Below, piece after piece: positions 55,020-64,000 of a stretch of 64,000 bases of DNA. The position numbers were made by a program, and so were the translations under genes. Source of the stretch: Herbidospora mongoliensis (GTDB taxonomy: Bacteria; Actinomycetota; Actinomycetes; Streptosporangiales; Streptosporangiaceae); NCBI RefSeq assembly GCF_001570545.1, contig NZ_BBXD01000012.1, forward strand, positions 275,194-339,193. The letters run 5' to 3'. A model generated the notes under the pieces. That model had not been told where the DNA came from. It made no database searches and worked only from the letters and a program-made list of their open reading frames with translations. Each line of letters starts with the position of its first letter. The stretch's first letter is position 1.

Positions 55020-55928
55020 TTACTGGCAGCCGAGTGCGGTGCGGAGCTCGGTGAGGTTGGCGGTCATCCCGGAGATGTAGTCACCACCCTGGGGAGGGCT
55101 CTCCAGCGGATTGAGCACCGCCGTCTTGGCCCCGACCTCGCTCGCGAGGACCTCGGCGACCTTGGGGCTGACGAGTTCCTCGGTGAAAATGGTAGTCACC
55201 TTCTTATCCTTCGCGATCCGGGCGGCCTCGGCCAAACGGGCAGGAGACGGTTCGCCGTCGGGGTCGATGCCGCTGATTCCGACCTGTTCGAGCTTGTAGC
55301 GGTCGGCCAGATAGCCGAAGGCGGTGTGAGCGGTCACGATGACCCGGCTCGTGCAGTTCTCCAACCCGGCGGCCATCTGGGCGTCGAGGTCGCCGAGCTG
55401 ACCCGCGACCTGCTTGGCCCGTTCCTTGTACGCCGCCGCGTGGGCCGGATCGGCCTCGGCGAGGCGTCCGCCCAGTGCCGTCGCGAGCGTGGCCATCCGG
55501 GAGGGGTCGAGCCAGAGGTGCGGGTCGTAGGCGACCTCTTCCCCCTCATGGCCATGATCTTCTTCTTCGTGTACGGCGGCCAGGGTGGGCACCGTCGAGG
55601 CCGCGTCGAACGCGCGATCCGCCGCGTGCTGGGCCACCGCCTCGTCGATGGCGGGCTGCACGCCCTTGACGTACACGACCAAAGAGGCTTTGGCGACCCC
55701 GGCCACCTGCTGGGGGGTCAGCTCCAGGTCGTGGGGTTCGACTCCGGGCTTGGTCAGGCCCTCGACCGTGATGTCGGCGCCGCCGACCTTCTCGGCGAGC
55801 CACTGAAGGGGGAAGAAGGCCGCGTCCACCACGGGTTCGCCCGACTCGGCCGCTGTCGTTCCACTACAGGCGGCGGTCAGGGCAAGGGCGGAGCCGGCGA
55901 TGAAACGCGCAACATTTCCGGGCATCAC
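55020..55928 (-). CDS. znuA: zinc ABC transporter substrate-binding lipoprotein
   Basis: The 302-residue cluster-9 binding protein has a signal peptide with lipobox (LTAACSG). It shows PGVEPHDLELTPQQV (first zinc His), a short acidic His loop HEEEDHGHEGEE (about 120-131), YDPHLWLDP (second His) and VTAHTAFGYLADRY (third). It is the first gene of the zinc operon, directly behind a Zur box. ATG 55925 is an alternative start one codon in. Confidence 0.93.
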   Translation of the reverse strand: MMPGNVARFIAGSALALTAACSGTTAAESGEPVVDAAFFPLQWLAEKVGGADITVEGLTKPGVEPHDLELTPQQVAGVAKASLVVYVKGVQPAIDEAVAQHAADRAFDAASTVPTLAAVHEEEDHGHEGEEVAYDPHLWLDPSRMATLATALGGRLAEADPAHAAAYKERAKQVAGQLGDLDAQMAAGLENCTSRVIVTAHTAFGYLADRYKLEQVGISGIDPDGEPSPARLAEAARIAKDKKVTTIFTEELVSPKVAEVLASEVGAKTAVLNPLESPPQGGDYISGMTANLTELRTALGCQ

Positions 55929-55949
55929 CCCACTGAGTGTGCCAGAAAA

Positions 55950-55964
55950 TGAAAATGATTGTCA
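55950..55964. promoter_or_regulatory. Zur box
   Basis: TGAAAATGATTGTCA is a 7-1-7 palindrome differing at one position from the actinobacterial Zur consensus TGAAAATGATTTTCA. It lies 21 bp upstream of the znuA start, where Zn-Zur would block the promoter of znuACB-zur. Confidence 0.88.
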
Positions 55965-55971
55965 AAACGGT

Positions 55972-56397
55972 TCAGAAGCCTCCGAACCGGGTCACCGCCA
56001 CCGCGACCAGGAACGCCACGACCGCCAGCCGCAGCAACCGGCCGCCCGTGCCCAGCGACGGCCACGACAGGTAGGCGAGCCCTCCGACGAAGGCGATCAC
56101 CGGCAGTGTCGCCAGGCCACCACGCCAGTCGGTGACCGCGAACCCGATCAGCAGGAAGACGACCAGCACGATCGGCAGGATCACCTTGGGCAGCTGGTAG
56201 AAGAAGACGAGCAGCGGCGCGGCGCGGGTCTCGACGGTCTTGCGCAGCCCGGTCGCACCGGGAGTGAAGAACTGCTCGCCGGGCGGCAGCGGCCGCGGCG
56301 GCTTCCGGCGCGCCTGGCCACTCTGCGGCCGGTTCTTCTGGGCCAGCGGATGAGGTGTACGGCGGGACCCGTCGTTGCGGGGGCGGTTGTCGGCCAC
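55972..56397 (-). CDS. small two-to-three-helix membrane protein
   Basis: The 141-residue protein has a basic, proline-rich cytoplasmic N-terminus of about 60 residues, then helices at about 63-85 (LLVFFYQLPKVILPIVLVVFLLIGF), 93-111 and 118-136. I believe it belongs to an actinobacterial DUF family found beside glyS/znu genes, but cannot name it with certainty. Its end lies 7 bp from the Zur box, so it is the gene just upstream of the zinc operon promoter. Confidence 0.65.
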   Translation of the reverse strand: MADNRPRNDGSRRTPHPLAQKNRPQSGQARRKPPRPLPPGEQFFTPGATGLRKTVETRAAPLLVFFYQLPKVILPIVLVVFLLIGFAVTDWRGGLATLPVIAFVGGLAYLSWPSLGTGGRLLRLAVVAFLVAVAVTRFGGF

Positions 56398-56450
56398 CTG
56401 TCGAGGTTACTCGCAGGTGGAGTACCCCCGGCTGATGGCATGCTGGGCTC

Positions 56451-56732
56451 ATGCTGGCCGTGATCCGCTATTCCGTGCCCGAAGCCAGGGCCGAGGAGTT
56501 CGAACTCCACGCCCGCGAGGTGATCGACCTGTTCTCGGCCCAGAGCGGCTTCCTGCGCGGGCAGGTCGGCCGCTCGGTCGACGAGCCCAACCTGTGGGCG
56601 CTGGTCAGCGAGTGGGAGGGCGCCGGTTTCTACCGCCGCGCCCTGTCGGCGGCCCGCATGACGATGTATCCGCTGATGACCCTGATGATCAATGAGCCCG
56701 GCGCGTTCGAGCAGGTCTATCCCAAGGCCTGA
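56451..56732 (+). CDS. antibiotic biosynthesis monooxygenase (ABM) domain protein
   Basis: The 93-residue protein has the dimeric alpha-beta ABM fold: LAVIRYSVPEARAEEFELHAREVIDLFSAQSGFLRGQVGRSVDEPNLWALVSEWEG. Such proteins are small heme-degrading or quinone oxygenases, or substrate-free stress proteins. It lies 63 bp before glyS on the same strand; the tie is positional only. Confidence 0.75.
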   Translation: MLAVIRYSVPEARAEEFELHAREVIDLFSAQSGFLRGQVGRSVDEPNLWALVSEWEGAGFYRRALSAARMTMYPLMTLMINEPGAFEQVYPKA

Positions 56733-56795
56733 GACCACTAGGCTTGTCCCATCCCATTTCCCATCGCCGACACCCAGCCGGATGGAGCACCACTC

Positions 56796-58181
56796 ATGGC
56801 ACGTCGCACCGACGTCATGGAAACCATCGTCAGTCTCGCCAAACGCCGCGGGCTGGTCTACCCGTCGAGCGAGATCTACGGCGGTCTGCGGGCGTCCTGG
56901 GACTACGGGCCACTGGGTGTCGAGCTCAAGAACAACGTGAAGCGCGAGTGGTGGAAGTCCATGGTGCAGGGCCGCGACGACGTCGTCGGCCTCGACTCCT
57001 GTGTGATCCTGGCGCGTGAGGTCTGGCAGGCCAGCGGCCACGTCGAGACCTTCTCCGACCCGCTGACCGAGTGCCAGTCGTGCCACAAGCGCTACCGCGC
57101 CGACCACCTCGAAGAGGGCTACGCCGAGAAGCACGGCAACCCGCCCGCGAACGGCCTGGCCGACATCACCTGCCCCAACTGCGGCAACAAGGGCACCTTC
57201 ACCCAGCCCAAGCAGTTCAGCGGTCTGCTGAAGACCTACCTCGGCCCGGTCGAAGACGAGTCGGGCCTGGCCTACCTGCGCCCCGAGACCGCGCAGGGCA
57301 TCTTCATCAACTACCTGAACGTGCAGCAGTCGGCCCGTAAGAAGATCCCGTTCGGCATCGGCCAGCAGGGCAAGTCGTTCCGCAACGAGATCACCCCGGG
57401 CAACTTCATCTTCCGCACCCGCGAGTTCGAGCAGATGGAGATGGAGTTCTTCGTCAAGCCCGGCACCGACGAGGAGTGGCACCAGTACTGGATCGACGAG
57501 CGCCTGCGCTGGTACGTCGACCTGGGCATCTCCAAGGACAACCTGCGTCTTTACGAGCACCCCAAGGAGAAGCTGTCCCACTACTCCAAGCGGACCGTCG
57601 ACATCGAATACCGCTTCAACTTCACCGGCTCCGAGTGGGGTGAGCTGGAGGGCATCGCCAACCGCACCGACTACGACCTGTCGAGCCACGGCAAGGCCTC
57701 CGGCACCGATCTGTCGTTCTTCGAGCAGGACTCGGGCGAGCGTTACGTGCCCTACGTCATCGAGCCGGCCGCGGGCGTCGACCGCGCCACGCTGACGTTC
57801 CTGCTCGACGCCTACACGGTCGACTCGGCCCCCAACGCCAAGGGCGTCATGGAAGACCGCACGGTCATGCGCCTCGACCACCGGCTCGCGCCGGTCAAGG
57901 TCGCGGTGCTGCCGCTGTCGCGCAACGCCGACCTCACCCCGAAGGCCAAAGACCTGGCCGCGCAGCTGCGCCGCCGCTGGAACGTCGACTTCGACGACGC
58001 CGCCGCGATCGGCCGCCGCTACCGTCGCCAGGACGAGATCGGCACCCCGTTCTGCATCACCGTCGACTTCGACACCCTCGACGACCACGCGGTGACGATC
58101 CGCGAGCGCGACACGATGGCGCAGCAGCGCATCGCGCTCGACCAGGTCGAGTCCTTCCTGCGTCAGCACCTCAACGACTAA
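56796..58181 (+). CDS. glyS: glycyl-tRNA synthetase (dimeric type)
   Basis: The 461-residue class II synthetase charges tRNA-Gly. It has the N-terminal [30 protein letters not shown], motif 2 [26 protein letters not shown], motif 3 [15 protein letters not shown] and the anticodon-binding C-terminal domain (from about 365). A zinc-binding CPNCGNKG lies in the insertion. Its last 4 bp overlap the convergent peptidase gene. Confidence 0.95.
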   Translation: MARRTDVMETIVSLAKRRGLVYPSSEIYGGLRASWDYGPLGVELKNNVKREWWKSMVQGRDDVVGLDSCVILAREVWQASGHVETFSDPLTECQSCHKRYRADHLEEGYAEKHGNPPANGLADITCPNCGNKGTFTQPKQFSGLLKTYLGPVEDESGLAYLRPETAQGIFINYLNVQQSARKKIPFGIGQQGKSFRNEITPGNFIFRTREFEQMEMEFFVKPGTDEEWHQYWIDERLRWYVDLGISKDNLRLYEHPKEKLSHYSKRTVDIEYRFNFTGSEWGELEGIANRTDYDLSSHGKASGTDLSFFEQDSGERYVPYVIEPAAGVDRATLTFLLDAYTVDSAPNAKGVMEDRTVMRLDHRLAPVKVAVLPLSRNADLTPKAKDLAAQLRRRWNVDFDDAAAIGRRYRRQDEIGTPFCITVDFDTLDDHAVTIRERDTMAQQRIALDQVESFLRQHLND

Positions 58182-59599
58182 GTGGCAGGGCAGACGGTGC
58201 CCTTCTTGGGCACCGTCCCGTTGATCAAATAGGCGTCCACGGTCCCAGTGGTGCACGTCGTCTGGCCGTAGGCCCCGTGGCCCTCGCCCTCGAACGTCAG
58301 CAGCACCGCGTTGCCGAGCTCCGAGGTGAGCTTCGGGGCCCAGACGTAGGGCGTGGCCGGGTCGTTGATCGCCCCGACCACCAGGATCGGCAGCGCCGTG
58401 CCCCGGGCGTCGACCCGCTTGTTGGAGTCCTCGCCCGGCGTCGGCCAGATGCTGCAGATGCCGGCGCTGGCCGCGTCCGGGCCGAAGATCGGCGAGACCT
58501 TCGACAGGTCCTTGGCCAGCGCCTCCGACTGCGCGAAGGTCGGGCGCTCGGTGGTGTCGGCGCAGAGCACCGCGTTCAGCGACGACAGCAGGGTGTTGTA
58601 GGTCCCGTCGGGCTGGCGGCCGGCGTAGGCGTCGGCGAGCGACTGGACCCCCGTGCCGTCGCCCTTCATGGCGGCGGACAGCGCCTGGGTCAGCAGCGGC
58701 CAGGAGGTCTTGCTGTAGAGCGCCTCGCCGATGGCCGACCTCGCGGTGTCGTCGGTCACCTTGCGGCCGTTCACGACCAGCGGTTTCTTGCCGAGCTGGG
58801 CCAGCAGGTCCACCACGGCCGCGTTCCCGGCGAACGGGCAGGTCTGCTTCTGGCAGTCGGCCAGATAGTTCTCGTACGCCTTCTGGAAGCCCAGCACCTG
58901 TGTCTTCGACTGGTCGAGCAGACCGACCGTCGGGTCGAGGGCGGCGTCCAGCACCATCCGGCCGGTCTTGCCCGGGAAGAGGGTGGCGTAGGTGGCGCCC
59001 AGGTGGGTGCCGTACGAGAAGCCCAGGTAGTTGAGCTTGGGGTCGCCGATGCCCTGCCGGAGCAGCTCCATGTCCTTGGCGGCGTTCACCGTGCCGACGT
59101 AGGGGAGGACGCGCGCGGCGTTGCGCTCGCAGCCCTGGACGAACTCGACCGACAGGTTCCGCTCGGTGGCGATGTCCAGTGACGGCTCGGCCTCCAGGAA
59201 CTCCTCGAACTCCTTGGGCGGCAGGCACTGGATGCCGCTGCTGCGCTCGACGCCGCGTGGGTCGAAGCTGACCAGGTCGTAGTTGCGGTTCAGCGTCCCG
59301 AACGCGGTGCCGGAGTCGATCAGGGTGGTCACCCCAGAACCGCCGGGGCCGCCGAAGTTGAGGACCAGCGACCCGATGCGCGGCCCGGTCGCCCGCTTGC
59401 GGACCACCGCCAGGTCGAGGGTGCCCTTCGCCGCGTCGGCGTAGTCGAGCGGCACCGTCAGCGTCGCGCACTCGTAGGACGCCATCGGCGTCTCGGCGCA
59501 GGCCGCCCACTTCAGGCCGGGCACGTCGGCGGGGCCGCCGCCACCGCCGACCCCGGTCATCGCCACCAGGGCGATCGCGACCAACTTCGCTCGGCTCAT
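58178..59599 (-). CDS. secreted TAP-like alpha/beta hydrolase (tripeptidyl aminopeptidase type)
   Basis: The 473-residue exported hydrolase has a signal-like hydrophobic N-terminus (about 1-20), an alpha/beta-hydrolase core with [10 protein letters not shown] (oxyanion loop), catalytic [14 protein letters not shown] (Ser), a helical cap, and a C-terminal TAP-like domain with the His in [10 protein letters not shown]. It resembles SlpD/tripeptidyl aminopeptidases that trim exported peptides. The Gly-rich [11 protein letters not shown] region lacks an obvious lipobox Cys. Its ribosome-binding site can be sequestered in a leader hairpin (59603-59636). Confidence 0.88.
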   Translation of the reverse strand: MSRAKLVAIALVAMTGVGGGGGPADVPGLKWAACAETPMASYECATLTVPLDYADAAKGTLDLAVVRKRATGPRIGSLVLNFGGPGGSGVTTLIDSGTAFGTLNRNYDLVSFDPRGVERSSGIQCLPPKEFEEFLEAEPSLDIATERNLSVEFVQGCERNAARVLPYVGTVNAAKDMELLRQGIGDPKLNYLGFSYGTHLGATYATLFPGKTGRMVLDAALDPTVGLLDQSKTQVLGFQKAYENYLADCQKQTCPFAGNAAVVDLLAQLGKKPLVVNGRKVTDDTARSAIGEALYSKTSWPLLTQALSAAMKGDGTGVQSLADAYAGRQPDGTYNTLLSSLNAVLCADTTERPTFAQSEALAKDLSKVSPIFGPDAASAGICSIWPTPGEDSNKRVDARGTALPILVVGAINDPATPYVWAPKLTSELGNAVLLTFEGEGHGAYGQTTCTTGTVDAYLINGTVPKKGTVCPAT

Positions 59600-59602
59600 C
59601 CG

Positions 59603-59636
59603 TCACCCTCCGAAATGGGATCTTGTCGGAGGGTGA
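59603..59636 (-). promoter_or_regulatory. leader hairpin enclosing the peptidase ribosome-binding site
   Basis: On the minus strand TCACCCTCCGA (59636-59626) pairs perfectly with TCGGAGGGTGA (59613-59603), 11 bp with a 12-base loop. The 3-prime arm contains GGAGGG, the ribosome-binding site 7 bases before ATG 59599. The fold would hide it and lower translation; a temperature, ligand or antisense trigger is inference. Confidence 0.7.
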
Positions 59637-59654
59637 TTCCACGATAACAGGGCA

Positions 59655-59772
59655 TTGGTCTGAACCAATTAACGGGGTCGAAACAAAGGTCGTCGGCGAA
59701 TTGGTTCAGACCAATTTGAGTCTTGTGAAAAAACGGCCGATCTTTACGTTTCGGCGAATTGGATTAGACCGG
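59655..59772. repeat. operator-like repeat array upstream of ppdK
   Basis: TTGGTCTGAACCAATT (59655-59670) is repeated exactly inverted as AATTGGTTCAGACCAA (59699-59714). A third related copy is AATTGGATTAGACCGG (59757-59772, 12 of 16 identical). Copies 2 and 3 also share the preceding TCGGCG. Each copy is itself a near-palindrome like the GGTCTAGACC sites of DasR/GntR-type regulators. The array lies between the divergent peptidase and ppdK genes; nothing in this 299-bp gap is coding. Confidence 0.7.
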
Positions 59773-59898
59773 TTCTACCCGGTCCACCTGCGGGAACACT
59801 TATGGATGACAGGTGTGACGTTTCGTGTTGTGCTTATTCGGTAGTGTCCCGCACGCGGGGTGGTTCCGCGATTGAATGGACCCCTGGAGGAGACTGTC

Positions 59899-62496
59899 GT
59901 GCCGAAACTTGTCTATGACTTCACCGAAGGAAACAAAGACCTGAAGGACCTCCTCGGGGGCAAGGGCGCCAATCTCGCGGAAATGACCAACCTCGGCCTG
60001 CCGGTCCCGCCCGGGTTCACGATCACCACCGACGCCTGCCGCACGTACATGAAGGACGGTTCCGTACCCGCCGAGGAGATCGGCACGCACCTGGCGAAGC
60101 TCGAGGCGGCCATGGGCAAGCAGCTCGGCGATCCCGACGACCCGCTCCTGGTCTCGGTGCGGTCGGGAGCCAAGTTCTCGATGCCGGGGATGATGGAGAC
60201 GGTTCTCAACATCGGCCTCAACGACCGTTCCGTTCTCGGTCTTGTACGTCAGGCCGGAGACGAGCGGTTCGCCTGGGACTCTTACCGGCGGCTGATCCAG
60301 ATGTTCGGCAAGACCGTCCTGGACATCGACGGCGACCTGTTCGAAGCGGCCATCGACGAGCTCAAGGCCGGCCGCACCGACCTCGACCTGACGGCCGAGG
60401 ACTTCAGGGCGCTGGTGGGGACCTACAAGGAGATCGTGCGCCGGGAGAAGGGGCGCGACTTCCCCGAAGACCCCAAAGAGCAGATGGAGCTGGCCATCAA
60501 GGCCGTCTTCGACTCCTGGAACGCCGACCGCGCGATCCTCTACCGGCGCCAGGAGCGCATTCCGGGCGACCGCGGCACGGCGGTCAACGTGGTGGCGATG
60601 GTCTTCGGCAACCTCGGCATGGACTCGGGCACCGGCGTCGCCTTCACCCGCGACCCGGCCAGCGGCCACCAGGGCGTCTACGGCGACTACCTCCAGAACG
60701 CCCAGGGCGAGGACGTCGTGGCCGGCGTCCGCAACACCGTCCCCCTGCAGAACCTGGAGCGGATCGACCCCCACTCCTACACCGAGCTCATGGAGATCAT
60801 GGCCAAGCTCGAAGGCCACTACCGCGACCTGTGCGACATCGAGTTCACCATCGAGCGCGGCAAGCTCTGGATGCTGCAGACCCGCGTGGGCAAGCGCACC
60901 GCCGGCGCCGCCTTCTGCATCGCGACCCAGCTCGTGGACGAGGGCCTGATCGACCTGGATGAGGCTTTGAGAAGAGTCACCGGAGACCAGCTGGCCCAGC
61001 TGATGTTCCCCCGCTTCGCGGCCGACCACGGCAACACCGTGCTGACCAAGGGCATGAACGCCTCCCCGGGCGCGGCCGTCGGCAAGGTCGTTTTCTCCTC
61101 GTCCCGGGCCAAGGAACTGGCCGCCCGGGGTGAGGCCGTCATCCTGGTCCGCCGGGAGACCAATCCCGACGACCTGGCCGGCATGATCGCCGCCCAGGGC
61201 GTGCTGACCTCGCGGGGCGGCAAGACCTCCCACGCCGCCGTCGTCGCCCGGGGTATGGGCAAGACCTGCGTCTGCGGCGCAGAGGAGATCGAGGTCGACG
61301 CCCAGGGCAACCGGTTCACCGTCCGCGACGTCGTCGTCGAGGAGGGCGACGTCATCTCCATCGACGGCGGCACCGGCTGCGTCTACCTGGGCGAGGTGCC
61401 CGTGGTGGCCTCCCCGGTCGTGGAGTACTTCGAGGGTTCGCGCGACAGCGACGAGCTCGTCAGGGCCGTCGACACGATCATGAGACACGCCGACGAGCGT
61501 CGGCGCCTGGGCGTGCGGGCCAACGCCGACACCCCCGAAGACGCCGGGCGGGCCCGCCGGTTCGGCGCCAGCGGCATCGGCCTGTGCCGGACCGAGCACA
61601 TGTTCCTCGGCGACCGCCGGGTGCTCATCGAGGACCTGATCCTGGCCCACACCCCCGAGGAGCGGCAGGCCGCGCTCGACGCGCTGGAGCCGCTGCAGAA
61701 GGCCGACTTCGCCGGGCTGTTCACGGCGATGGAGGGCCTGCCCGTCACGATCCGGCTGATCGACCCGCCGCTGCACGAGTTCCTGCCCGACATCATCGAC
61801 CTGTCGGTCAAGGTCGCCACCGGCAAGGGGAGCAAGAAGGACCGCCGCCTGCTGGAGGCCGTGCAGCGCCTCCACGAGCAGAACCCGATGCTCGGGCTGC
61901 GCGGGGTCCGGCTCGGGCTGGTCGTGCCGGGGCTGTTCGCCATGCAGGTGCGGGCCATCGCCGAGGCCGCCAAGGCCGCCCCGAACGCCAGGCCCGAGAT
62001 CATGATTCCGCTCGTGGGGGCCGTACAGGAACTGGAGAGCGTGCGTGAGGAGGCCAGGCGGATCCTCGGCGAGGTCGGGGTGGACGCGCTCATCGGCACC
62101 ATGATCGAGGTGCCGCGCGCCGCGCTGACCGCAGGGCAGATCGCCGAGGCGGCCGAGTTCTTCTCCTTCGGCACCAACGACCTGACCCAGATGACCTGGG
62201 GATTCTCCCGCGACGACGTGGAATCGGCGTTCTTCGGCACCTACCTCGACAAGGGCATCTTCGGCGTCTCGCCGTTCGAGTCGCTCGACCGCGACGGCGT
62301 CGGCCGCCTGATGAGGGTCGCCGTCGAGGAGGGCCGCAAGGCTCGTCCCGGCATCAAGATGGGCATCTGCGGCGAGCACGGCGGCGACCCCGACTCGGTC
62401 CGGTTCTGCGACGAGATCGGCCTCGACTACGTCTCCTGCTCACCGTTCCGGGTGCCGGTCGCCCGGCTGGAGGCGGGCCGGGCCACCGTCCTGTAA
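59899..62496 (+). CDS. ppdK: pyruvate, phosphate dikinase
   Basis: The enzyme interconverts pyruvate, ATP and phosphate with PEP, AMP and pyrophosphate. The 865-residue protein has the N-terminal ATP-grasp nucleotide domain (KGANLAEMTNLGLPVPPGFTI), the swivelling phosphohistidine domain LTSRGGKTSHAAVVARGMG (His about 445), and the PEP/pyruvate barrel ending MGICGEHGGDPDSVRFCDEIG (Cys about 824). GTG 59899 follows CTGGAGGAG. A -10-like TAGTGT lies at 59842-59847, downstream of the repeat array. It probably serves gluconeogenesis or PEP supply for sugar transport. Confidence 0.95.
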   Translation: MPKLVYDFTEGNKDLKDLLGGKGANLAEMTNLGLPVPPGFTITTDACRTYMKDGSVPAEEIGTHLAKLEAAMGKQLGDPDDPLLVSVRSGAKFSMPGMMETVLNIGLNDRSVLGLVRQAGDERFAWDSYRRLIQMFGKTVLDIDGDLFEAAIDELKAGRTDLDLTAEDFRALVGTYKEIVRREKGRDFPEDPKEQMELAIKAVFDSWNADRAILYRRQERIPGDRGTAVNVVAMVFGNLGMDSGTGVAFTRDPASGHQGVYGDYLQNAQGEDVVAGVRNTVPLQNLERIDPHSYTELMEIMAKLEGHYRDLCDIEFTIERGKLWMLQTRVGKRTAGAAFCIATQLVDEGLIDLDEALRRVTGDQLAQLMFPRFAADHGNTVLTKGMNASPGAAVGKVVFSSSRAKELAARGEAVILVRRETNPDDLAGMIAAQGVLTSRGGKTSHAAVVARGMGKTCVCGAEEIEVDAQGNRFTVRDVVVEEGDVISIDGGTGCVYLGEVPVVASPVVEYFEGSRDSDELVRAVDTIMRHADERRRLGVRANADTPEDAGRARRFGASGIGLCRTEHMFLGDRRVLIEDLILAHTPEERQAALDALEPLQKADFAGLFTAMEGLPVTIRLIDPPLHEFLPDIIDLSVKVATGKGSKKDRRLLEAVQRLHEQNPMLGLRGVRLGLVVPGLFAMQVRAIAEAAKAAPNARPEIMIPLVGAVQELESVREEARRILGEVGVDALIGTMIEVPRAALTAGQIAEAAEFFSFGTNDLTQMTWGFSRDDVESAFFGTYLDKGIFGVSPFESLDRDGVGRLMRVAVEEGRKARPGIKMGICGEHGGDPDSVRFCDEIGLDYVSCSPFRVPVARLEAGRATVL

Positions 62497-62599
62497 CAAG
62501 CCGCGGGCTTGGGCAATCCAATGTTTCCAACGCGTTTGTCGTGAAGCCCGATATTTGGGGGTACCTTCTAGCTCCCTCGCCGCGACGAAAGGGGGAGCC

Positions 62600-63832
62600 G
62601 TGAGGCCATATGACCAGCACGACGAGGCACGCTGGGTTCCCGAGCCGCCGGGGAATCCGGAGAGAAGCCCATTTGAGCGCGACCGTGCCAGGGTGCTCCA
62701 CAGTGACGCCCTGCGCAGGCTGGCCAGCAAAACCCAAGTGGTGGCGCCGGTCGACCAGATGATGCACAGCCCGCGCACCCGCCTGACCCATTCCCTGGAG
62801 TGCGCCCAGATCGGCCGCGAGATGGGCAAGGCCCTGAACCGCGACCCCGACCTGGTGGAGACCGCCTGCCTGGCCCACGACCTGGGCCACCCGCCGTTCG
62901 GCCACAACGGCGAGTTCGCGCTGAACCAGATCGCCGAACGGGCCGGCGGCTTCGAGGGCAACGCCCAGAGCCTGCGCCTGCTCTCACGTCTGGAGGCCAA
63001 GGTCATCACCGAGGACGGCGTCAACGCCGGCCTCAACCTGACCAGGGCCACCCTGGATTCCGCGATCAAATACCCGTGGGACCGCTCCTGCGGGGAGAAA
63101 TACTGCGTCTACCCCGACGACATGCCGATCTTCGAGTGGGTCCGCCAGGGCGCCCCGCCCGGCTCGGTGAGCTTCGAGGCCCAGGTCATGGACTGGGCCG
63201 ACGACGTCGCCTACTCCGTCCACGACCTGGAAGACGCCCTGCACAGCGGCTACGTCACACCCACCATGCTCCGCGACCCGCAGGAGCGCCTGGAGGTCTG
63301 CAAGCTCACCCAGGAGTGGTACCTGCCCGACGCCGACCTGAACGAGCTCGAGGAGACCTTCACCCGCCTGATCGGCGAGCCCCTGTGGCCCGGCCGGTTC
63401 GACGGCGGTTTCCCCGACCTGGCCGCCCTGAAGCAGCTCACCAGCACGCTCATCGGCCGCTTCTGCCGCCGCGCCCAGGACGCCACCCGCCAGGCGTACA
63501 TCCTGGACGAGATCGGCCGCCACGACGCCGACCTGGTCGTGCCCCACGTCACCCGGCTGGAGTGCGCCCTGCTCAAGGGCGTCACCGTCCGGTTCGTGAT
63601 CGGGGAGGCCGACAACCAGACCGTCCGGGCCCGCCAGCGGGAACTGCTGGCCGAGCTGACCTCGCTCACCATGCTGGGCGCCCCGCACACGCTCCAGCCC
63701 GCGCTGCGACCCGCCTTCGAGAACGCCAAAGACGACGCCGCACGGCTGCGGGCGGTGATAGACCAGATCGCGTCGCTGACCGACGCGTCCGCCACGGCGA
63801 TGCATCGAATGCTGTCCGCCCGAAGCGCGTAG
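62600..63832 (+). CDS. dgt: dGTPase-like HD triphosphohydrolase
   Basis: The 410-residue HD-domain hydrolase converts dNTPs to nucleosides and tripolyphosphate in characterised relatives. It has RDRARVLHSDALRRLASKTQV, RTRLTHSLECAQIGREM, and the metal-binding AHDLGHPPFGHNGE, then MDWADDVAYSVHDLEDAL. GTG 62600 follows AAGGGGGAG. It begins 103 bp after ppdK; a weak 6-bp hairpin (CAAGCC/GGCTTG, 62497-62511) lies in that gap. Confidence 0.92.
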   Translation: MRPYDQHDEARWVPEPPGNPERSPFERDRARVLHSDALRRLASKTQVVAPVDQMMHSPRTRLTHSLECAQIGREMGKALNRDPDLVETACLAHDLGHPPFGHNGEFALNQIAERAGGFEGNAQSLRLLSRLEAKVITEDGVNAGLNLTRATLDSAIKYPWDRSCGEKYCVYPDDMPIFEWVRQGAPPGSVSFEAQVMDWADDVAYSVHDLEDALHSGYVTPTMLRDPQERLEVCKLTQEWYLPDADLNELEETFTRLIGEPLWPGRFDGGFPDLAALKQLTSTLIGRFCRRAQDATRQAYILDEIGRHDADLVVPHVTRLECALLKGVTVRFVIGEADNQTVRARQRELLAELTSLTMLGAPHTLQPALRPAFENAKDDAARLRAVIDQIASLTDASATAMHRMLSARSA

Positions 63833-63843
63833 AAGGAGCATCC

Positions 63844-64000
63844 ATGTTCGTCATCATCGGAGCCGGCCTGGCCGGAGCCAAAGCCGCCACCACTCTCCGC
63901 GAGGAGGGCCACCAGGGCGGCGTCACGCTCATCGGCGCCGAGCACGAACGCCCCTACGAACGCCCCCCGCTGTCCAAGGGCTACCTCCAGGGTTCCTCCG
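63844..64000 (+). CDS. FAD-dependent pyridine nucleotide reductase, 5-prime part
   Basis: The gene starts at ATG 63844, 11 bp after dgt, and runs off the right edge after 52 residues. The N-terminus is FVIIGAGLAGAKAATTLREEGHQGGVTLIGAEHERPYERPPLSKGYL: a GxGxxG FAD site followed by the YERPPLSK block typical of ferredoxin/rubredoxin reductases. GAAGGAGC precedes the ATG. Confidence 0.85.
   Translation, partial: MFVIIGAGLAGAKAATTLREEGHQGGVTLIGAEHERPYERPPLSKGYLQGSS

Noticed and set aside
56181-59642. 1153-residue minus-strand frame across glyS and the hydrolase
   Set aside because: It runs through two strongly supported genes in the wrong frame and has no recognisable domain.
59623-59844. 73-codon plus-strand frame upstream of ppdK
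   Set aside because: It is made largely of the operator-like repeats and the peptidase leader; it has no ribosome-binding site or homology pattern.
59800-62379. 859-residue minus-strand frame opposite ppdK
   Set aside because: Antisense shadow; composition is biased and PPDK motifs on the plus strand are complete.

Overview
This 64 kb window is high-GC DNA with dense, often overlapping genes, frequent GTG/TTG starts and several apparently leaderless promoters. The gene content and order (hemW, DUF3097, hrcA-dnaJ, rsmE, HIT, phoH-ybeY, a CBS-domain exporter, era; later recO-uppS, zur-znuBCA, glyS, ppdK, dgt) point to an actinomycete. The mix of SARP, XRE-DUF397 and SigE-family regulators, GH18 chitinase and MMPL exporter suits a Streptosporangiales-like filamentous actinobacterium; that placement is inference. 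No tRNA, rRNA, CRISPR array, prophage or insertion sequence was seen.

Layout. 1-1.6 kb: end of an O-methyltransferase and a secreted chitinase. 1.7-14.8 kb: housekeeping backbone for heme, heat shock (CIRCE-hrcA-dnaJ), rRNA methylation and maturation (rsmE, ybeY, era), plus a SigE-family sigma factor with a membrane partner. Inside it lie a membrane-protein gene with an in-frame TAG and a cytidine-deaminase homologue that has lost its zinc ligands. 14.8-24.8 kb: urease operon (ureABCFGD, minus strand) divergent from a urea ABC transporter operon (urtABCDE, plus strand), with an 11-bp-phased GlnR-like array between them. 24.8-40.3 kb: mixed metabolic genes: a thioesterase remnant, GNAT, DUF2630, leuA with a leucine-rich leader peptide, an FAD oxidoreductase, a Gfo/Idh/MocA oxidoreductase, a shortened glutamate dehydrogenase, a TetR-controlled SRPBCC-epimerase-PhoD cluster, an Lrp-dimethylargininase-RocD cluster, and a TetR-controlled ABC exporter. 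40.3-48.5 kb: a DUF397/XRE pair with matching promoter-operators, an MMPL exporter, a large SARP-AAA-TPR regulator and two hemerythrin paralogues. 48.5-64 kb: a split CDP-alcohol phosphotransferase/DUF5941 pair, then recO, uppS, a CGNR regulator, the zinc uptake operon with its Zur box, glyS, a TAP-like peptidase, pyruvate phosphate dikinase, a dGTPase homologue and the start of an FAD reductase.

How it works together. Nitrogen genes recur: urea uptake and hydrolysis, arginine/ornithine catabolism and a GDH-like protein. Regulatory DNA is unusually readable: CIRCE, Zur box, GlnR-like array, two TetR-type operators, a paired XRE operator, a leucine attenuator whose leucine codons can pair with the leuA ribosome-binding site, and a hairpin that would hide the ribosome-binding site of the secreted peptidase gene. 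The most unusual items are the two genes with lost catalytic residues (cytidine-deaminase-like and GDH-like), the interrupted membrane-protein gene, the orphan terminators that may end small RNAs, and the repeat array upstream of ppdK.
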